Shown in pieces: positions 1-11,656 of a stretch of 64,000 nt of DNA; position 1 is the first letter of the stretch, and every line of letters starts with the position of its first letter. The notes beneath the pieces were generated by a model that had not been told where the DNA came from, searched no databases, and was given only the letters and a program-made list of their open reading frames with translations. Made by a program: the position numbers and the translations under genes. This stretch comes from Podospora bellae-mahoneyi (taxonomy: Eukaryota; Ascomycota; Sordariomycetes; Sordariales; Podosporaceae), in assembly GCF_035222275.1 (NCBI RefSeq), contig NC_085881.1, positions 806,001 to 870,000 on the forward strand, read 5' to 3'.

Positions 1-1413
1 AAGCACATACCTGTTGCGCTCAAGGAAATTCTTCCTCTTCTCCTCGTCTGTCATCTTGGTCTTGGTGCCGTCTTTGTTGATATGATGATCCTCATCATCA
101 GAGTGATCGTCATAGTCTGGCTGCTGCGAGGGTGGAGGACCACCGTTTGTCTTGGCTTTTTTATTGGCCGGCCCTTTGGCAGCAGGGCCATCATCGGCCT
201 TTCTGCGAGTGCCAGCAGCACTGGTCGACCCTCTCTTCCCCTTGGCACGGGTCACGGGACGCGCCTGTTCGCTCTCATCAGACATGGCGCTGCCAGTCTC
301 ACTAACACCACGCGCTGAGCTTCCTCCAATCGACGAGTTGCCATTCATCTGGGGAGAAGTGTTGATAGGTTGGACAGCGGGAGCAGGTTGATGATTGGAA
401 TGCACATGAACCTGGGCAGGCGGAACTGCCGTGTACTGAGACGGGGGTGGAGGCTGTGTCCCGTTACGTGCCTGGGCCAACATGTACAACCCGTTCGCCG
501 CGTCGTTGTCGTGTGTATCATAGGAATTTGTGGGAGGCTTCACTTCAGCCTTCAAACTCGACCCATTGCTCATTTCTTGGGGCGCAGAGGTGACGGCAGG
601 AGGAGGTGGTTGTTGGACCTGGATGGGCTCGCGCTTGGCCTGAACACTCAGAGCAGTGCGGTGGAAGTCAAGCGTACTAGGCGTTTGCACGCCGGCAGTA
701 ATGCCAGCAAAGAGAGCCGTGTTGGGACTTGGGGCCGGGAACATAGACCCGCTGCCCCCGGGAGTGAGACCGGTCCTCAGAGAAGACTCGTTGGGTGTTG
801 GGAAGCCGCCTCGGATGTGATGAGTATCACTGAAATAGTCATTTGTCGGCCCCGACAACATGGCCGGACTGAGAGGGCCCGTCCTGAGGGAACCTGGCCA
901 GCCGAAGGGAGTAGCACCCGTGCCGGGAAGGAGTGACGACGGCGAGGTGAGAGCCGCGACAGATGGAAGCTTAGTCCCCCCGGGGGTCTCGGGGGCGCCG
1001 CCGCCAAATGACTGCTCAAAGGGGTTCGGCTCGAGGCTCAACAAAGCCGCGCCGACGCCGGGGGGGTTCGAAAAGTAGTCGGGCGAGTTGTTGCCGGCTT
1101 GCTGTTGATTGTTCTGCTGCTGATTGGGACGGGGCGGAGGCGCGAGCGGCTTGGTGGCTTCCGCATTGGATGATGACGATGGTTCGGTGGTGGTGGTGGC
1201 GGTGGCAGGCTTCAAGGGGCCGTCATTTTTGGCGTCGGATTGCGTGTCTGTTTTTTTCAAAAAAAAAAAAAAAGTGTCGGCAACGACATTCGTTCATCAA
1301 GACAACGCAGCAGAAAGATGCCACTTACCTTGTCGCGGTGGGGATGCTTTCTTGCTGGACTGTTTGGGCGACTTGGACTCACCTCGGCCAGCGGCTCCAG
1401 TGGACAACCCCAT
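1..1413 (-). CDS. atf1: ATF/CREB-type bZIP transcription factor Atf1, 3' part outside the window
   Basis: Stress-response bZIP activator, target of the Hog1/Sty1 MAP kinase in related fungi; nuclear. Two exons are visible: 1329-1413, starting MGLSTGAAGRG, and 11-1247. They are joined over an intron with GTAAGT at its start and AACAG at its end; a T15 run precedes the acceptor. Exon 2 ends at GTATGT (positions 10-5). About 440 residues are visible. The N-terminal half carries the conserved NPFEQSFGG and KLPSVAALTSPSSLLPG blocks of the fungal Aft1/Atf1 family. Glutamine- and proline-rich linkers follow, then a basic KGKR / NKKAKTN patch. The last segment, TDEEKRKNFLERNR, is the start of the basic region; the zipper must lie in the next exon beyond the window edge. 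S. pombe Atf1 has the closely similar DDEKRKSFLERNR at the same place. The start codon is the first ATG of this frame that gives a splice-compatible exon; longer N-termini are not excluded. Confidence 0.87.
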
Positions 1414-4400
1414 GATGTCAATCAAAATCTTGCGGCGCCTTGCTGCTGCAGCTGTGCTTGCCTTCGCGGAAAGAGACTGAGCAAAGGGGAAAAGCGACGA
1501 CTATGAGGTCACTTGGTCTTCAAACCCATAAAAAAGGGCTGCGACGCTACTCTGCAGCGCTCCAGGACACTGTCGGCTTCGAGAATAGTTACGTAGTGTG
1601 TCGCGACGTGGTGCTTTGCGTACGGGTGTGGATGTGTGTGTGGAAAGAGAAATGGGACAAGACCGGGAATGGGGAGCGACGTCAGGTATGACGTTGGGGG
1701 AGGAAGATGGCGCAAGGTGAAATAAAAAATAATGGGGTCGCTAATGTGTGGTCCGGGGGCAGCACCCACTGGGTCCGTGTCCATGAAAGGAAGAAACTCT
1801 GTCCGGGCGGGACCGCTCTCTTGTCAGTTCAGCCACCAACTGCCTTCGGCACTGCAACTGTCTTGCTTCTCCAGGCCAGATATCTTCGAGGTGACAGGTT
1901 GCTTCGCTTTCTTTTTGCTTTTGAAAATACCAAGGCAGTGAGATAATCGATAATAAAATAGCCTGACCAAAGAGACGAGACTGGGCAGTCCTCGGAATCC
2001 ATTACAAAGCAGGTTCTCGCACGTCAACTTCCAGACTGCCCCCTTTTTCTGCCCCCCACACACACCTTGCGTGCTTTGCATGCCCTTCAAAAAATATACC
2101 GAACCGCACTTTGAGGGAAAGCTAGCTACCGTGCTACCTACTTTTGCCTCTCCCGGTCTTTGGAGCGACTCGCTGACCGTACCGAGGCGAGGAACATTAG
2201 CCATCATCCCCACGGCCCGCATGTCTTGCAGTTATGATCCAGCCATGCGTGAACATCAGCGGTGAGGCGGCCGGTGCCTTTTTGATTTTTTTTCTCATCA
2301 CGAATTACTCTTGATACCACTAACACTCTATACCAGGTAACAAAAAACCGAGCAACACCTCGTGCTGATAACCATCATACGGCTTGGAGCTGGCGTTGCA
2401 AGTCCTGGCCACAGAAAAGGACGTGGTGGAGCGGTGGGGCTTCTGCACTGTGCTCGCACGGTTCGACCGTGTCTTTGACTTCGCGTGAGGATTTCCACCC
2501 TTGGCACTGCACCTCCGGCGGAAGAGGAAAGGAAAGCAAGCAACGGGTGCCCGTTCCAGCGAGCGGTCTTCAAATTGCCATTCTGCTCAGACCTTTGTTT
2601 TGACAATGTCCGTTTTTGCCATGTTTCCCATATCTCCGGGATGGATATCTCTTTTCGATGATCTTGTCAAACCTCGGATTCTTTTACGCCTACTCATTCT
2701 TGTCAGTCGGTCTTGTCGTGTCAAACACAACAGAACTCGACAGGCCCGAGATGCTGGTCCAATGAACTGTCTCTTCGATCGATCCTTCTCCTTCAGGCCT
2801 TGCAGTGTCGATCAAAGGTCTAGATGCTTTGGCCGGCAGCCGGGGAAGATGCCCGGCACGACCAGCTTTCACCAGATATCCAATATTCGGCCATGTCTGC
2901 CGAGCGCTTCCAGCGTTCGAGACCCGGCTGTGCGGACATAACCATGTCATTTCTGACCGAAAAGACGGCCGGAGATGGTGTGCTGTTAACAGAACGGAAG
3001 CAACAGCAACCAGCAAATCAATACAATCCTTCGCCAACGGTGAGGTGACAGAGAATCCAAAGAATGACATGGATGGAACCATCTCAAGAGGTCGGAAACA
3101 AATTGAGGGAGATGGGGCATTTGTGGCGAATTGGTTGTTTCTGTCGAATCACCTGCCAGCACTTGCTTTCTCCCCTCATCAGGCAAGGTCCCCGCCCTTT
3201 GGTTTGGTGCCGGGCTGCAAATGGAGGAACATTGCGTCAGGCGCTATGGACCGGTGCAATCTGGCGGGATTGAAGATTCCCCCAGTGTTCTTTTTCCCCA
3301 CTGCTCAACCAGCATGCTGCCAGCATTCCCTGGCCGCCGAGTTTTGCGTTTCTCTCTCGCTTTTCTGAATCTCTTCTTCCTCAAGGAGAAGCTGCAAGAG
3401 AGGGTTCATCGAGATCTCGGAAGACGATCGACATCCCCTCCAGGTGCCAGACGGGATCGGTTGGCTGTCGCTCTTTTGCGTTGTCGGACCACAAAGGAAA
3501 CGGACAGGGATGCCAGTGGGTGTCCGACCGTTTCTCCCAGCGATGACGTAACTTTGAGGTTGGAATGTTGTCTCAAGCCATGTTACTCGGCCATTGCCCG
3601 CACTGTGGGATCAAGTCTCTCCGTCTCCTACCATTTTGCCGTTTCCATCTGCTCTTTTGAGTCGTGTGCTCACACTTGAATTCCTTCCGTCTCCCTCAGC
3701 GACTGCCGCACCCGAACTCTTTCCATTGTTCTTCACCCAGTGATGACTTTTTTCGTGCTGGAATGTGTAGGAAAAGAGACGCGTGCTGACATCACCATGC
3801 CACAGCAAAGCTGACCCCTATGACGCACTTGACAGCCGGCTGCACAATGGAAAACACAAGGCGCCACCTGGCTCGCGCAGTCAAGAGGCATGGGCGGGTT
3901 CCACTGGTCAACCACACAACCAGGTTTGCAGAAGACGCGCCAATGGCTGAAGAGAACATTTCAGCGAAAATTCGAGAACGGGGCCTTGCACTTGCAGCCA
4001 GAAGCAAGCACCATTACACAGCAGGACCAAGCTCTGCAACCATCCTCTTTTCGCTTAACCACCTTCCGAACAACCTTTCCCACGCTCAACACGTTCCAGC
4101 TAGATTCCCACCAGAGAGGAGGGCCACAGGGCCCTGAAAAAAGCTGTGGACAGCCCTGGGATTCCCCCGGACGGCTGATGATATCGCTAACCTTTTTCAG
4201 GCCATCACGGCAACAAACCATTGGCGGTTGACATAGTGCCTGTGGGGGAAGGCAGCATTGGAGACAACGGCCGGCTCCCCGAGGTGCAGTAGCGCACGCA
4301 CTGTGCGCGTCCCTTGGTCCTTATTTCCCGCTGCCAATGACCTTTTTGATTTGGTGTGGGGAGAGGACAGTGTGTTTTCACCTTCAATTGACCAGATCTT

Positions 4401-5000
4401 GAATTTGCTGGTGAGGCTGGCGGACTTGTGGCGGCGCCAACACTCATCATACAAGAGCCTGATAAGGACTGGTAAGCGTATCTAGACGTTGTACAGTACT
4501 TCAGTGAACTTTATGGCGAGCCGATCACAGGCATATTCTCGGAATGGCGTTAAAAACTTCCGTCAGGTACCATCGATGGGCGTGGGGGACCGACAAAACG
4601 AGGTGAGACAAGCTTGTTTGCTTGACATGATCGATCCATGTCACCCTGTCAAGATCCGGGGTACAAAGAGCCGCCTACGTAACATCTGATATCTTTGAAT
4701 ATCAATATCAACTTTACTCCATGGTATTGTACATTACTCTTACATTTACAGGTTGTCGTCGTCGTCGTAGTAAGTACAACGCAGGCATAAGCAACGAGCA
4801 AGCTACTTCGTAGTAATTGCTAGCGCCGTCCACAAACTAGTAGAGGTAAGGCACTGTGGCTGCCCAATATTGCCAGCACATGCAAGAGATCACGAGATAT
4901 CGTCCATGAGACGCCCAACACGCTAGGTAGTCCTGAAATCGAAAGTCTATGGAGCCACGAGTATGTATCTGTCTAGTCCCAGCATTCTTATTTCACAACC

Positions 5001-5135
5001 TTAGCTTTCACTATTTAGAATCCCAGCTTTAATTGTCCAATATCCACAGCTCTTCACAGTCCCAAATCCTAGCTTTTTACTGTCCACAATCTGAGCTTCT
5101 AACTGTCCAAAATCCCAGCTTCTTATGCGACATCC
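5001..5135. repeat. Degenerate 20-24 bp tandem repeat, six units
   Basis: Six head-to-tail units at 5001-5023, 5024-5045, 5046-5069, 5070-5092, 5093-5115 and 5116-5135. Each begins with a form of yAGCTTyT, most have a middle like ACTGTCC, and each ends with AAATCC or a close variant. The period is not a multiple of three, so this is not coding. Units differ from each other at several positions, which suggests an old array. Confidence 0.75.
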
Positions 5136-5723
5136 TCTATGAGCACCCTTATATATAGACACTTCCTCCGTGTACATTATTAACTTTCATTTATGCACCT
5201 CTCACTCCCACTATCTCATGTGCATCCCCCATATTATAGCCCTGGCCCATAGAGAGGGTTATCCGTCCAAACTGTCCACCACGGTACTCCTGATAGCTCT
5301 AGAAGCAACCTTTTGCAGTGATGCTTTGAGCGTGCCCGTGGAGCAAGTCCGTATGCTATATGTTGTGTGCCATTTATGCCATGCTCTCCATGCTGACAGT
5401 TTCTCGGTCCGGGCTCTTCCTACGCTACCACAACACCACTCACCATGGCAACAACGGCAACAACTGGATGACAGCTACCACAGCCACATTACTACTTATT
5501 CAAGCCTGCATGCTTGCTCTTCCTGTTCCCTCTGCAACTTACTTTTGCCTACGCACACATCCTGCGTCGTAGATAGGATCGTTACAACACGGCTTATTAG
5601 AATTAACATAATGACAATGACAAGATACCTAGGTATTATGACGGCATTGGCTATTTACTATATTACATAAAGCCACTCACAAAGCATGAAGATACTTAGT
5701 CTAAGCTTTATACAGATTTGATC

Positions 5724-5813
5724 TTAGCAACCGTTTCTTATGATCCTGGCTCTTACTGTCGAAGATCCCATCTTGCACAATCTAAAATCCCGGCTTTGAC
5801 AATATGGGTTTTC
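5724..5813. repeat. Second cluster of the same degenerate repeat, about four units
   Basis: Units at about 5724-5746, 5747-5768, 5769-5790 and 5791-5813, for example TGGCTCTTACTGTCG followed by AAGATCC. They carry the same AGCTT-like start and AAATCC-like end as the array at 5001-5135, but are more diverged. Confidence 0.6.
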
Positions 5814-5932
5814 AGCTTCTTGTTAAAACGAGGCTCTATAAAGTTATAGTGGATGAAAATGGATAGAATATATTTGAGGATATTCAATCTAAGCTTATAT
5901 TTATCTCATCTCCGTATTTGTCTCTTACAGCC

Positions 5933-5998
5933 TTGGCTTTTACTATCTAAGCTGGTGGCTTTTGATGTCTAAATCCCAGCTTTTGTTATTCAAAATCC
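5933..5998. repeat. Third cluster of the same degenerate repeat, about three units
   Basis: Units at 5933-5952, 5956-5976 and 5977-5998, with GGCTTTT or AGCTTTT starts and TAAATCC or AAAATCC ends. The last unit contains a CTTTTG / CAAAA inverted pair around a five-base centre; this dyad is not kept in most other units. Confidence 0.6.
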
Positions 5999-6161
5999 GA
6001 TGTTGCTCCAAACGGGGCATTCTCAACAACAGAACTGTACATCAAGCTCGCCCACTTTGATCGAAAGAAAGCCCATATCACAGATTCATCCTATCACAAA
6101 GCACCGACTTGAAACATCAAACACAACGCTCTAAAAAGCAGTCATCGCCCCCCTTTTCCCT

Positions 6162-7230
6162 CTACAAGCTCGGCCGTCCCTTCACCCCCAAAACCCTAAA
6201 CCCCAACCTCGGCGCATGTACCCTAACCCCCTTCTCATTCTCCCACACCACCTCCTTCTCGTCCACCCCCACCAACCTCCCCCTATCCTTGAACGCGCTC
6301 CCCGTATCAGTAGGAAAAACCTCCACCACATCCCCCTTCTTCAGTCCCTGAACCTTGACCACCGGATCAGCCTCATCCACCCCGATATCCCCCCCCCTCT
6401 TCCCCTTCAAAATCAGCTCAGCCGCTTCCCCACCCTTGATGACCCTCCCTTCCTTCCCACTCAGCGCATTGATGAACTGGTCAAACCTATTCACCCACGC
6501 CATCGTCTTCGGGTAGCGCGTCTTGTTTATGACAGCAGGGTCAAGAGCATTGTCGTTGTGAGGAGGGGGAAGGGTCAAAAGCCAGTGGATGACCCACACC
6601 CCTTCCACATCTGCGCGTGTGGGCTCCTTCCCGCCGAGGACCCAGTTCCTGCCATCGCTGAGGATGGTCTCTTCTAGTAAACGGACTGAGGATTGGATTT
6701 CAAGGAGGGCTTCCGCCCGGGAAAGGGCGCGGTCTTCTTTCGTGCGGGGAGCGGCGAAGGTTGCGGGAGAGAATGTGGCGCGGTCTCTCAGGAATTTGGG
6801 GTCTTTCATCACGGGGAGGGAGGAGGGGAGGAGCTCGGCGGCTTTGAAGAAGAGGGTTGTGGCGGTTGTGAGGGTGGAGAGGAGGTGGGTGATGGTTTTT
6901 TGGTCTGCTGTGAGGGGGGGAGGGGGGAAGAGGGTGTCGAGGAGGTTGAGGATGAGGCGGGTGTCGAGGTAGAGGTCGCCGCCGTGGGCGAGGAGGGGGA
7001 TGCGGCGGTAGTTGAGGGAGAGGTGGGTTGATAGGTCGGGGCGGGGGAGGATGGGGGGTTGGAGCTTTTGCGAAAATGTTAGCGTTTGGATGGTGAGAAT
7101 GTGATGGAATGAGGCCGACTCGACTCACGCATTGACAGTATGGAATTCCCCTGATCTTGAGATACCAAATCAGTCTTCTCGCATAAGGCGAGAAGGGGTA
7201 ATGATACAGAATGAGAGGTTGGTCTGCCAT
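6162..7230 (-). CDS. Glutathione S-transferase-like protein
   Basis: Two exons, 7129-7230 and 6162-7064, with a 64-base intron (GTGAGT at the start; AAAAG, an uncommon AAG acceptor, at the end). The product is 334 residues. The N-terminus (PLILYHYPFSPYARR, then WYLKIRGIPYCQC) is the thioredoxin-fold half of a GST, and the joined sequence CQC-LQPPILPRPDL with YRRIPLLAHGGDLYLDTRLI continues it as in fungal relatives, which supports the splice choice. The C-terminal half has the helical GST region and then an extra module of about 100 residues ending LGFRVLGVKGRPSL. It is probably cytosolic; the substrate is unknown. The first exon has C-rich third codon positions and the last third is G-rich. 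Confidence 0.82.
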
Positions 7231-7928
7231 TGTGAGAAAGTTATGAGAGCAACACTTGCACAAACAACAGGAAGGATGCAGAGAAGCAGACGCTGAACAG
7301 GTGAGTGAGGCTCAATTCATATATTCATACATTCCCTATATCGATTACAAACCTCGGTTCATCCGGATGTCGTTTAATTCACGGAGCCCTGCGATGGTGG
7401 TTCGGCCTCGGCCCGGGGTAAGGTGCGCGTTGACATGCGGGGTTACGGGGTAGCTCCCGCCGTTGGGGCAAAAAGTCTAGGCCTACGGCACCAAAGGAGC
7501 ACGGGCCTTGTCTTGCTCAGTTGGCTCCCTTGTGATTCTACCTCTTACATGGATAGTACACTTGATGGACAGTGCAAGCTGAACTAGATAGCATCTGCTG
7601 AAAGGCACGGATGCACAGTGACTCGTATTTGCACACGTAGACTAAACTCAAGGCAAATACAGATGGAAATAACGTGACAAGAGATAAAAACTATTATTCC
7701 CTCCATGCTGGCCGGCTATCCATCTAATAACATATCCTAACAACACACTATAATAAAAATATCCTTTCCAGAAAATAGACTGGTATATCCCTCTCTTTTT
7801 GTTTTGATGACGATAATGACAATGACAAATCCCAGATGAAGATGCAAAAACCAAACCCCCAAACGCCATTTTCCCTGTATCTCATACCCCCCCTATTCAC
7901 CATCTTACACTTCACCTCCATCACTCAT
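7231..7928. promoter_or_regulatory. GST promoter and 3' region of the upstream minus-strand gene
   Basis: About 700 bases between two minus-strand genes. They must hold the promoter and leader of the GST gene and the 3' untranslated region of the four-helix membrane protein gene. I see no further gene and no distinct motif. Confidence 0.45.
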
Positions 7929-10424
7929 TCAAACCACACTCCCAACAGCAATACTCCTCTTCCCCCTCCACCCCCTAAACCGTCCCATCAACCCCCCCTT
8001 CCTCCTCCTGTTCCCCTTCTTTTTACTTCCCCTTTCCTTCTCCTGCTTATCATACCCCCCCTGCCCACCACCACCCTCCTGCCTGACCCTCTGCACTAAC
8101 CAAACATTATAAACCCCAAACAACAACCCTCCAACCACCATCTCCACCGCCTCCAAAATCCCAGCAATGATCGCCTGCGTCGACCACTCCCCATTCTGCA
8201 CAGCATAAACCCCCACCACCGTCCCAACCAGCCCAACCATGCTGTACATCACAAGCGGCAAGTACAACTTGTTCAGCAACCAGACATAATTCCTCCTCCA
8301 CTTCAACCCCAGCCACGCCGTCCCAAAAGTTCCGATGATGATAAACACAAAGCCTACCACCATCGTTGCCGTGTTCGCCCTGGTGAGAAGAAGTTTCTTG
8401 TCCGGGGTGGTGTTTGCGCCTAGGTTGATGGGTATAGCGCTTTCAGGGTCCAACGGGGGGCGGGAGAGGGCCGTGAACGACCCCGGGATGATCACGTAGC
8501 CGGCTAGAAGAAGAAAAAGAAAAAGGGTGGAGAGGATGTTGTGCAGGCGGGGAATTTTGTCCAGAGACAGCAGGATGGACATGTAAGGTGTTTGTGGGGC
8601 CTGGGTGTTGTACAGTGGTTTGGAGTAGGACAGGTCCGTGTTTTTTCTTGTTGGCGGGGAGAAGGAAGAGGATGGTTGGACGGTTGGGTTTAACGGGCGG
8701 GTGGATGTTGCCGTTGCGGAGGAGGCGACTGAGTCGAGGGAGCTGGAGTGCGAGTGTTGGTTGTAGGCTGGCTTGGGGGGAGTGCCTCCGACGGTGCGGG
8801 GCTGATAGGGGGGGGAGACGACGGCCCGAGGCATGGTGGGATAGCGACCGCCGTCTTGGTTTGACGAAGGGGAGGTGATATTGCGGGAGAGGTAACCGCC
8901 CTGGGGCGGGGAGGTTACTCTTGGTGGGCTGACGATGCCGGACCGGGAGGGGCCAGCAGCATAGGTGTTGTTGATGTTTCGGGAAGAGCTGGTGATGTTG
9001 AGAGGGGCGATTTCTTTTCGTTGAGGAGGAGCGGCGAGGGCTGGTCTTTGGGGAGGGGCTGATGGGTTTTGAGAGAAAAGACCAACGGGTATGCCGCCTT
9101 CTGCTACTTGAGGGTTGGGTGGCGATTGCCTCAAGGGGTTAATGGTTTGTTGAGAAAGGTTGGAAGACATGACTGGCTTCTGGGGTGGGTTAGGAGGCGA
9201 TTGCCTCAAGGGGTTCATGTCAATGTTGTTGCGAGAGAAGCCGGCCGGCAAGCTTGAGTCGGCAGGAGGGGGCGGGGGGTTTGGTGGTGATGACCGAAGA
9301 GGGTTCATCAACATTTGGTGTGGCGGTGAATTGACCGGCTTTCGAGAGAACGAGCCAGTGGAAGGGGGTAGAGGTTTTGAAGGAGAAACAACATTGCGGG
9401 AGCGACTAGTCTCTGCCGAGACGTGGGAATTGTATGTGGCCTGAGGTAAGGCGCTCTGCGGTGAAACCAAACGGTCAGAGGTTTGCGGAAATCCTCCGGC
9501 GGACACGGAGGTTTGCCGTGGAGGAGGATTGGGTGTGAGGTTTGCGGTGCGGAGCGGCGGGGGGTAGGCTGGGTTTCTTTCCTGTGGCATATTGCGCCTT
9601 GCCTGTGCCTGATCAAACGATTGCACCGGGGCCATTGCTTGTTGACGAGTCGGTCGTAGAACCACCGGCACAGCTTGTTCAACTCGAGAAGATTGAACTT
9701 GTCCGGACCGCGATGAAGTGGGGACCGGGGGCACCGGTCCTCGCGGGACAGGAAGGGCTTCTGCCGGGATCGGCGGCCCCTGACGAGACGGGCCTTGCAC
9801 CGCGGCCACGGGGGCAGACGGTAATGGGCCTCGAGGCGGTCCTCGACGACTAGCTGTTTGATTTGCTTGGATCTCTGCTTGAGGAGGTTCTTCTTTCACC
9901 GCTGGTTTCGGGAAAGAGAAGTTGGGTGCATCTTGATCTGGACTGACTTGGTTCCTGGCGGAAGCTGGAGGCCCTTGATTGAGTTTGCGTTGTTGGGTAC
10001 TTAAAGCTGCTGGACGTTCTGGTGCACTTTCGGTAGGCTCTCTGCGTGAAGAAAAGCTTGCCTCTGTCACATTCTCAGCAGTACGCCCTGGAGCTGGTTG
10101 ACGACTGCTCCCCTGCGTCGAAGGTTGGCGAGGCATCCCTCTCTTGGGACCGGCCGACCGCTTTCTTCCTCTGACAGCCGTACTTTCTTGCCCCCTCGCC
10201 GTCCTGGGAAGCCGGTCATCTTCTTCAGTGGATGCTGGCACCATAGATTGCTGTTGCTGTTGTTGAGGTCTCTGTTGCCGTGAAGGTGCTCTCCGTGGGC
10301 CTCCTTGAGCTGTTGATGATTCTCCTGCTTCGTCACCTCCAGGAACTGGTTTTCGAGATACGCTTCCCTTTGCGATCTGCTGTTGCCCTTGCTTTTGCAC
10401 ACGAGGGGCCCCTGCTGAAGACAT
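7929..10424 (-). CDS. Proline-rich four-helix membrane protein, unknown function
   Basis: Single open frame of 831 residues from an ATG at 10424. Residues 1 to about 600 are low-complexity, rich in Pro, Ser, Gln and Arg, and presumably disordered and cytosolic. Around residues 370-435 a motif NPLRxSPPNPP occurs three times. The C-terminal part has four hydrophobic segments, roughly residues 624-646, 680-705, 720-740 and 745-775, starting at TLFLFLLLAGYVIIPG, and ends in a basic lysine/arginine tail. This layout (long disordered head, compact four-helix membrane tail) is common among uncharacterised filamentous-fungal proteins. I do not recognise a named family. The 3' third of the gene has strongly G-rich third codon positions, unlike the 5' part. 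Confidence 0.8.
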   Translation of the reverse strand: MSSAGAPRVQKQGQQQIAKGSVSRKPVPGGDEAGESSTAQGGPRRAPSRQQRPQQQQQQSMVPASTEEDDRLPRTARGQESTAVRGRKRSAGPKRGMPRQPSTQGSSRQPAPGRTAENVTEASFSSRREPTESAPERPAALSTQQRKLNQGPPASARNQVSPDQDAPNFSFPKPAVKEEPPQAEIQANQTASRRGPPRGPLPSAPVAAVQGPSRQGPPIPAEALPVPRGPVPPVPTSSRSGQVQSSRVEQAVPVVLRPTRQQAMAPVQSFDQAQARRNMPQERNPAYPPPLRTANLTPNPPPRQTSVSAGGFPQTSDRLVSPQSALPQATYNSHVSAETSRSRNVVSPSKPLPPSTGSFSRKPVNSPPHQMLMNPLRSSPPNPPPPPADSSLPAGFSRNNIDMNPLRQSPPNPPQKPVMSSNLSQQTINPLRQSPPNPQVAEGGIPVGLFSQNPSAPPQRPALAAPPQRKEIAPLNITSSSRNINNTYAAGPSRSGIVSPPRVTSPPQGGYLSRNITSPSSNQDGGRYPTMPRAVVSPPYQPRTVGGTPPKPAYNQHSHSSSLDSVASSATATSTRPLNPTVQPSSSFSPPTRKNTDLSYSKPLYNTQAPQTPYMSILLSLDKIPRLHNILSTLFLFLLLAGYVIIPGSFTALSRPPLDPESAIPINLGANTTPDKKLLLTRANTATMVVGFVFIIIGTFGTAWLGLKWRRNYVWLLNKLYLPLVMYSMVGLVGTVVGVYAVQNGEWSTQAIIAGILEAVEMVVGGLLFGVYNVWLVQRVRQEGGGGQGGYDKQEKERGSKKKGNRRRKGGLMGRFRGWRGKRSIAVGSVV

Positions 10425-11656
10425 GTTGAAGAATCGCAGTGAGTATATCTCTCAAGGGAGGCAGTCGTAATCACGGGCGAGCAAGCAAGATGAGGTGAGG
10501 TAAGTCTAGACCTTGATGAAGCAAGGGCGGCCAGGGAAGGGATATACGGCATTATATTGGAACTGGAAATACTACACACAAGACGTCGAAACACATGATC
10601 GGCCTGTGATGGCCCTCCTGAAAGACCGGGTCGGAAACATGTCGTTGGAAGTTGGGAGGCTCCCGGGAACACAGCAGCCAAATGAGATGAGCAAGCCACT
10701 GGGCTCTTCCCCCACGGTCCGGGTCAAGGCCGGTGAGCCGCCCATAAAGAATATTCGAAGGAGCTTGGAATAGAAATCTGAAGTCTGCCGTGCGAGTCTG
10801 GTCATTATGGGTGCCGACCGACGGCCGGTGTCCAACCCGGTTGGCCGGGTCCGAAACAGAACAAAAAGAACGCTTGAAGGCGGCGCGGGAGAAGTGATCA
10901 CTCTGTTTTTGGTGCTGGTCGAGCCGGTCCAGCCGACCACTGAAACTAAGAGGCACAGCTGGGCCAACTGCCGTTCATGCATCGCCAGAAAACATAAAGA
11001 CGGCCAAGGCACTCTCTTCAATGTCGACTTCGACCTGGCCATCACTGGTCATGAATTCTGCTCAAATGTTATTAGTCACTCCATAAAGAAAACTGGAACC
11101 AGGTTGCTTGGCTGCAACAATAACAACAGTCGAGTAGAGCAGGATGCCGAGATACGGATAGTGCAGGTTCATAGAAGATAACAACAATAAGAAGGTTTTA
11201 TTCACTCCTATTTTTGAATCAATTGACGGCTCACAAGTGAAAAGAGCAACCTGCGACCTCGACTGCGACTTGCGATAAAAGTGACGAGACTGAGAAATAG
11301 ATAATCTGATGTTCGCATCGCTCCGCCTCTGGCTCTGGTTGTCGGTTATCGGAGCATCGAGGCCTAAACCAATCAGAGAGCTGGAGACTTCAGGCAGGCA
11401 GCCCCACCATGGACACCCAGGATATGCTCCAGCCAATCAGACGTCGAGCGGCAGACGTCCGTCAAAATTTGGCTCCACGATAGCGGTGCCATCGAACTCG
11501 ATAGGTAGGCGCATTCCTTGTGACCGCTGTGGTTCTCAACTCCCGTCAGGTCAACCCAAAAAAAAAAGTCCCAGCTGTTGCCGCTGCAGTGGCATCCCGA
11601 CCACCCTCACTTTGCTCGTATGAAGCCGGCGAAGGAGCTTGTGTCCACAGCAAGCG
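10425..11656. promoter_or_regulatory. Divergent promoter region between the membrane protein gene and the fhl1-like gene
   Basis: About 1.2 kb separating two divergent start codons, so it must carry both promoters. Short open frames here are not convincing. An ATG at 11620 opens a frame that overlaps the fhl1 start (see findings). No TATA box or other defined element stands out. Confidence 0.5.

Larger units (their letters stand above)
1414..6161. other. Long intergenic region upstream of atf1, no gene seen
   Basis: About 4.7 kb between the start of atf1 and the 3' end of the GST gene. Open frames here are short, overlap on both strands and show no recognisable protein. The part next to atf1 (about 1414-4650) has ordinary GC content and probably holds the atf1 promoter and a long leader. 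From about 4690 to 6100 the DNA becomes AT-rich and contains three clusters of degenerate 22-23 bp repeats, listed separately. I see no rRNA, tRNA or transposon protein remnant in it. Confidence 0.6.

Noticed and set aside
2690-3082. 130-codon minus-strand frame upstream of atf1
   Set aside because: One of several overlapping short frames in a long regulatory region; no domain recognised.
5001-5998. Possible CRISPR array from the regular 22-23 bp repeats
   Set aside because: Units are head-to-tail without unique spacers, they are strongly diverged, and the sequence is clearly from a eukaryotic nucleus.
4690-6100. RIP-mutated transposon in the AT-rich stretch
   Set aside because: No terminal repeats, no protein remnant and no clear element boundaries could be seen; it remains possible but unsupported.
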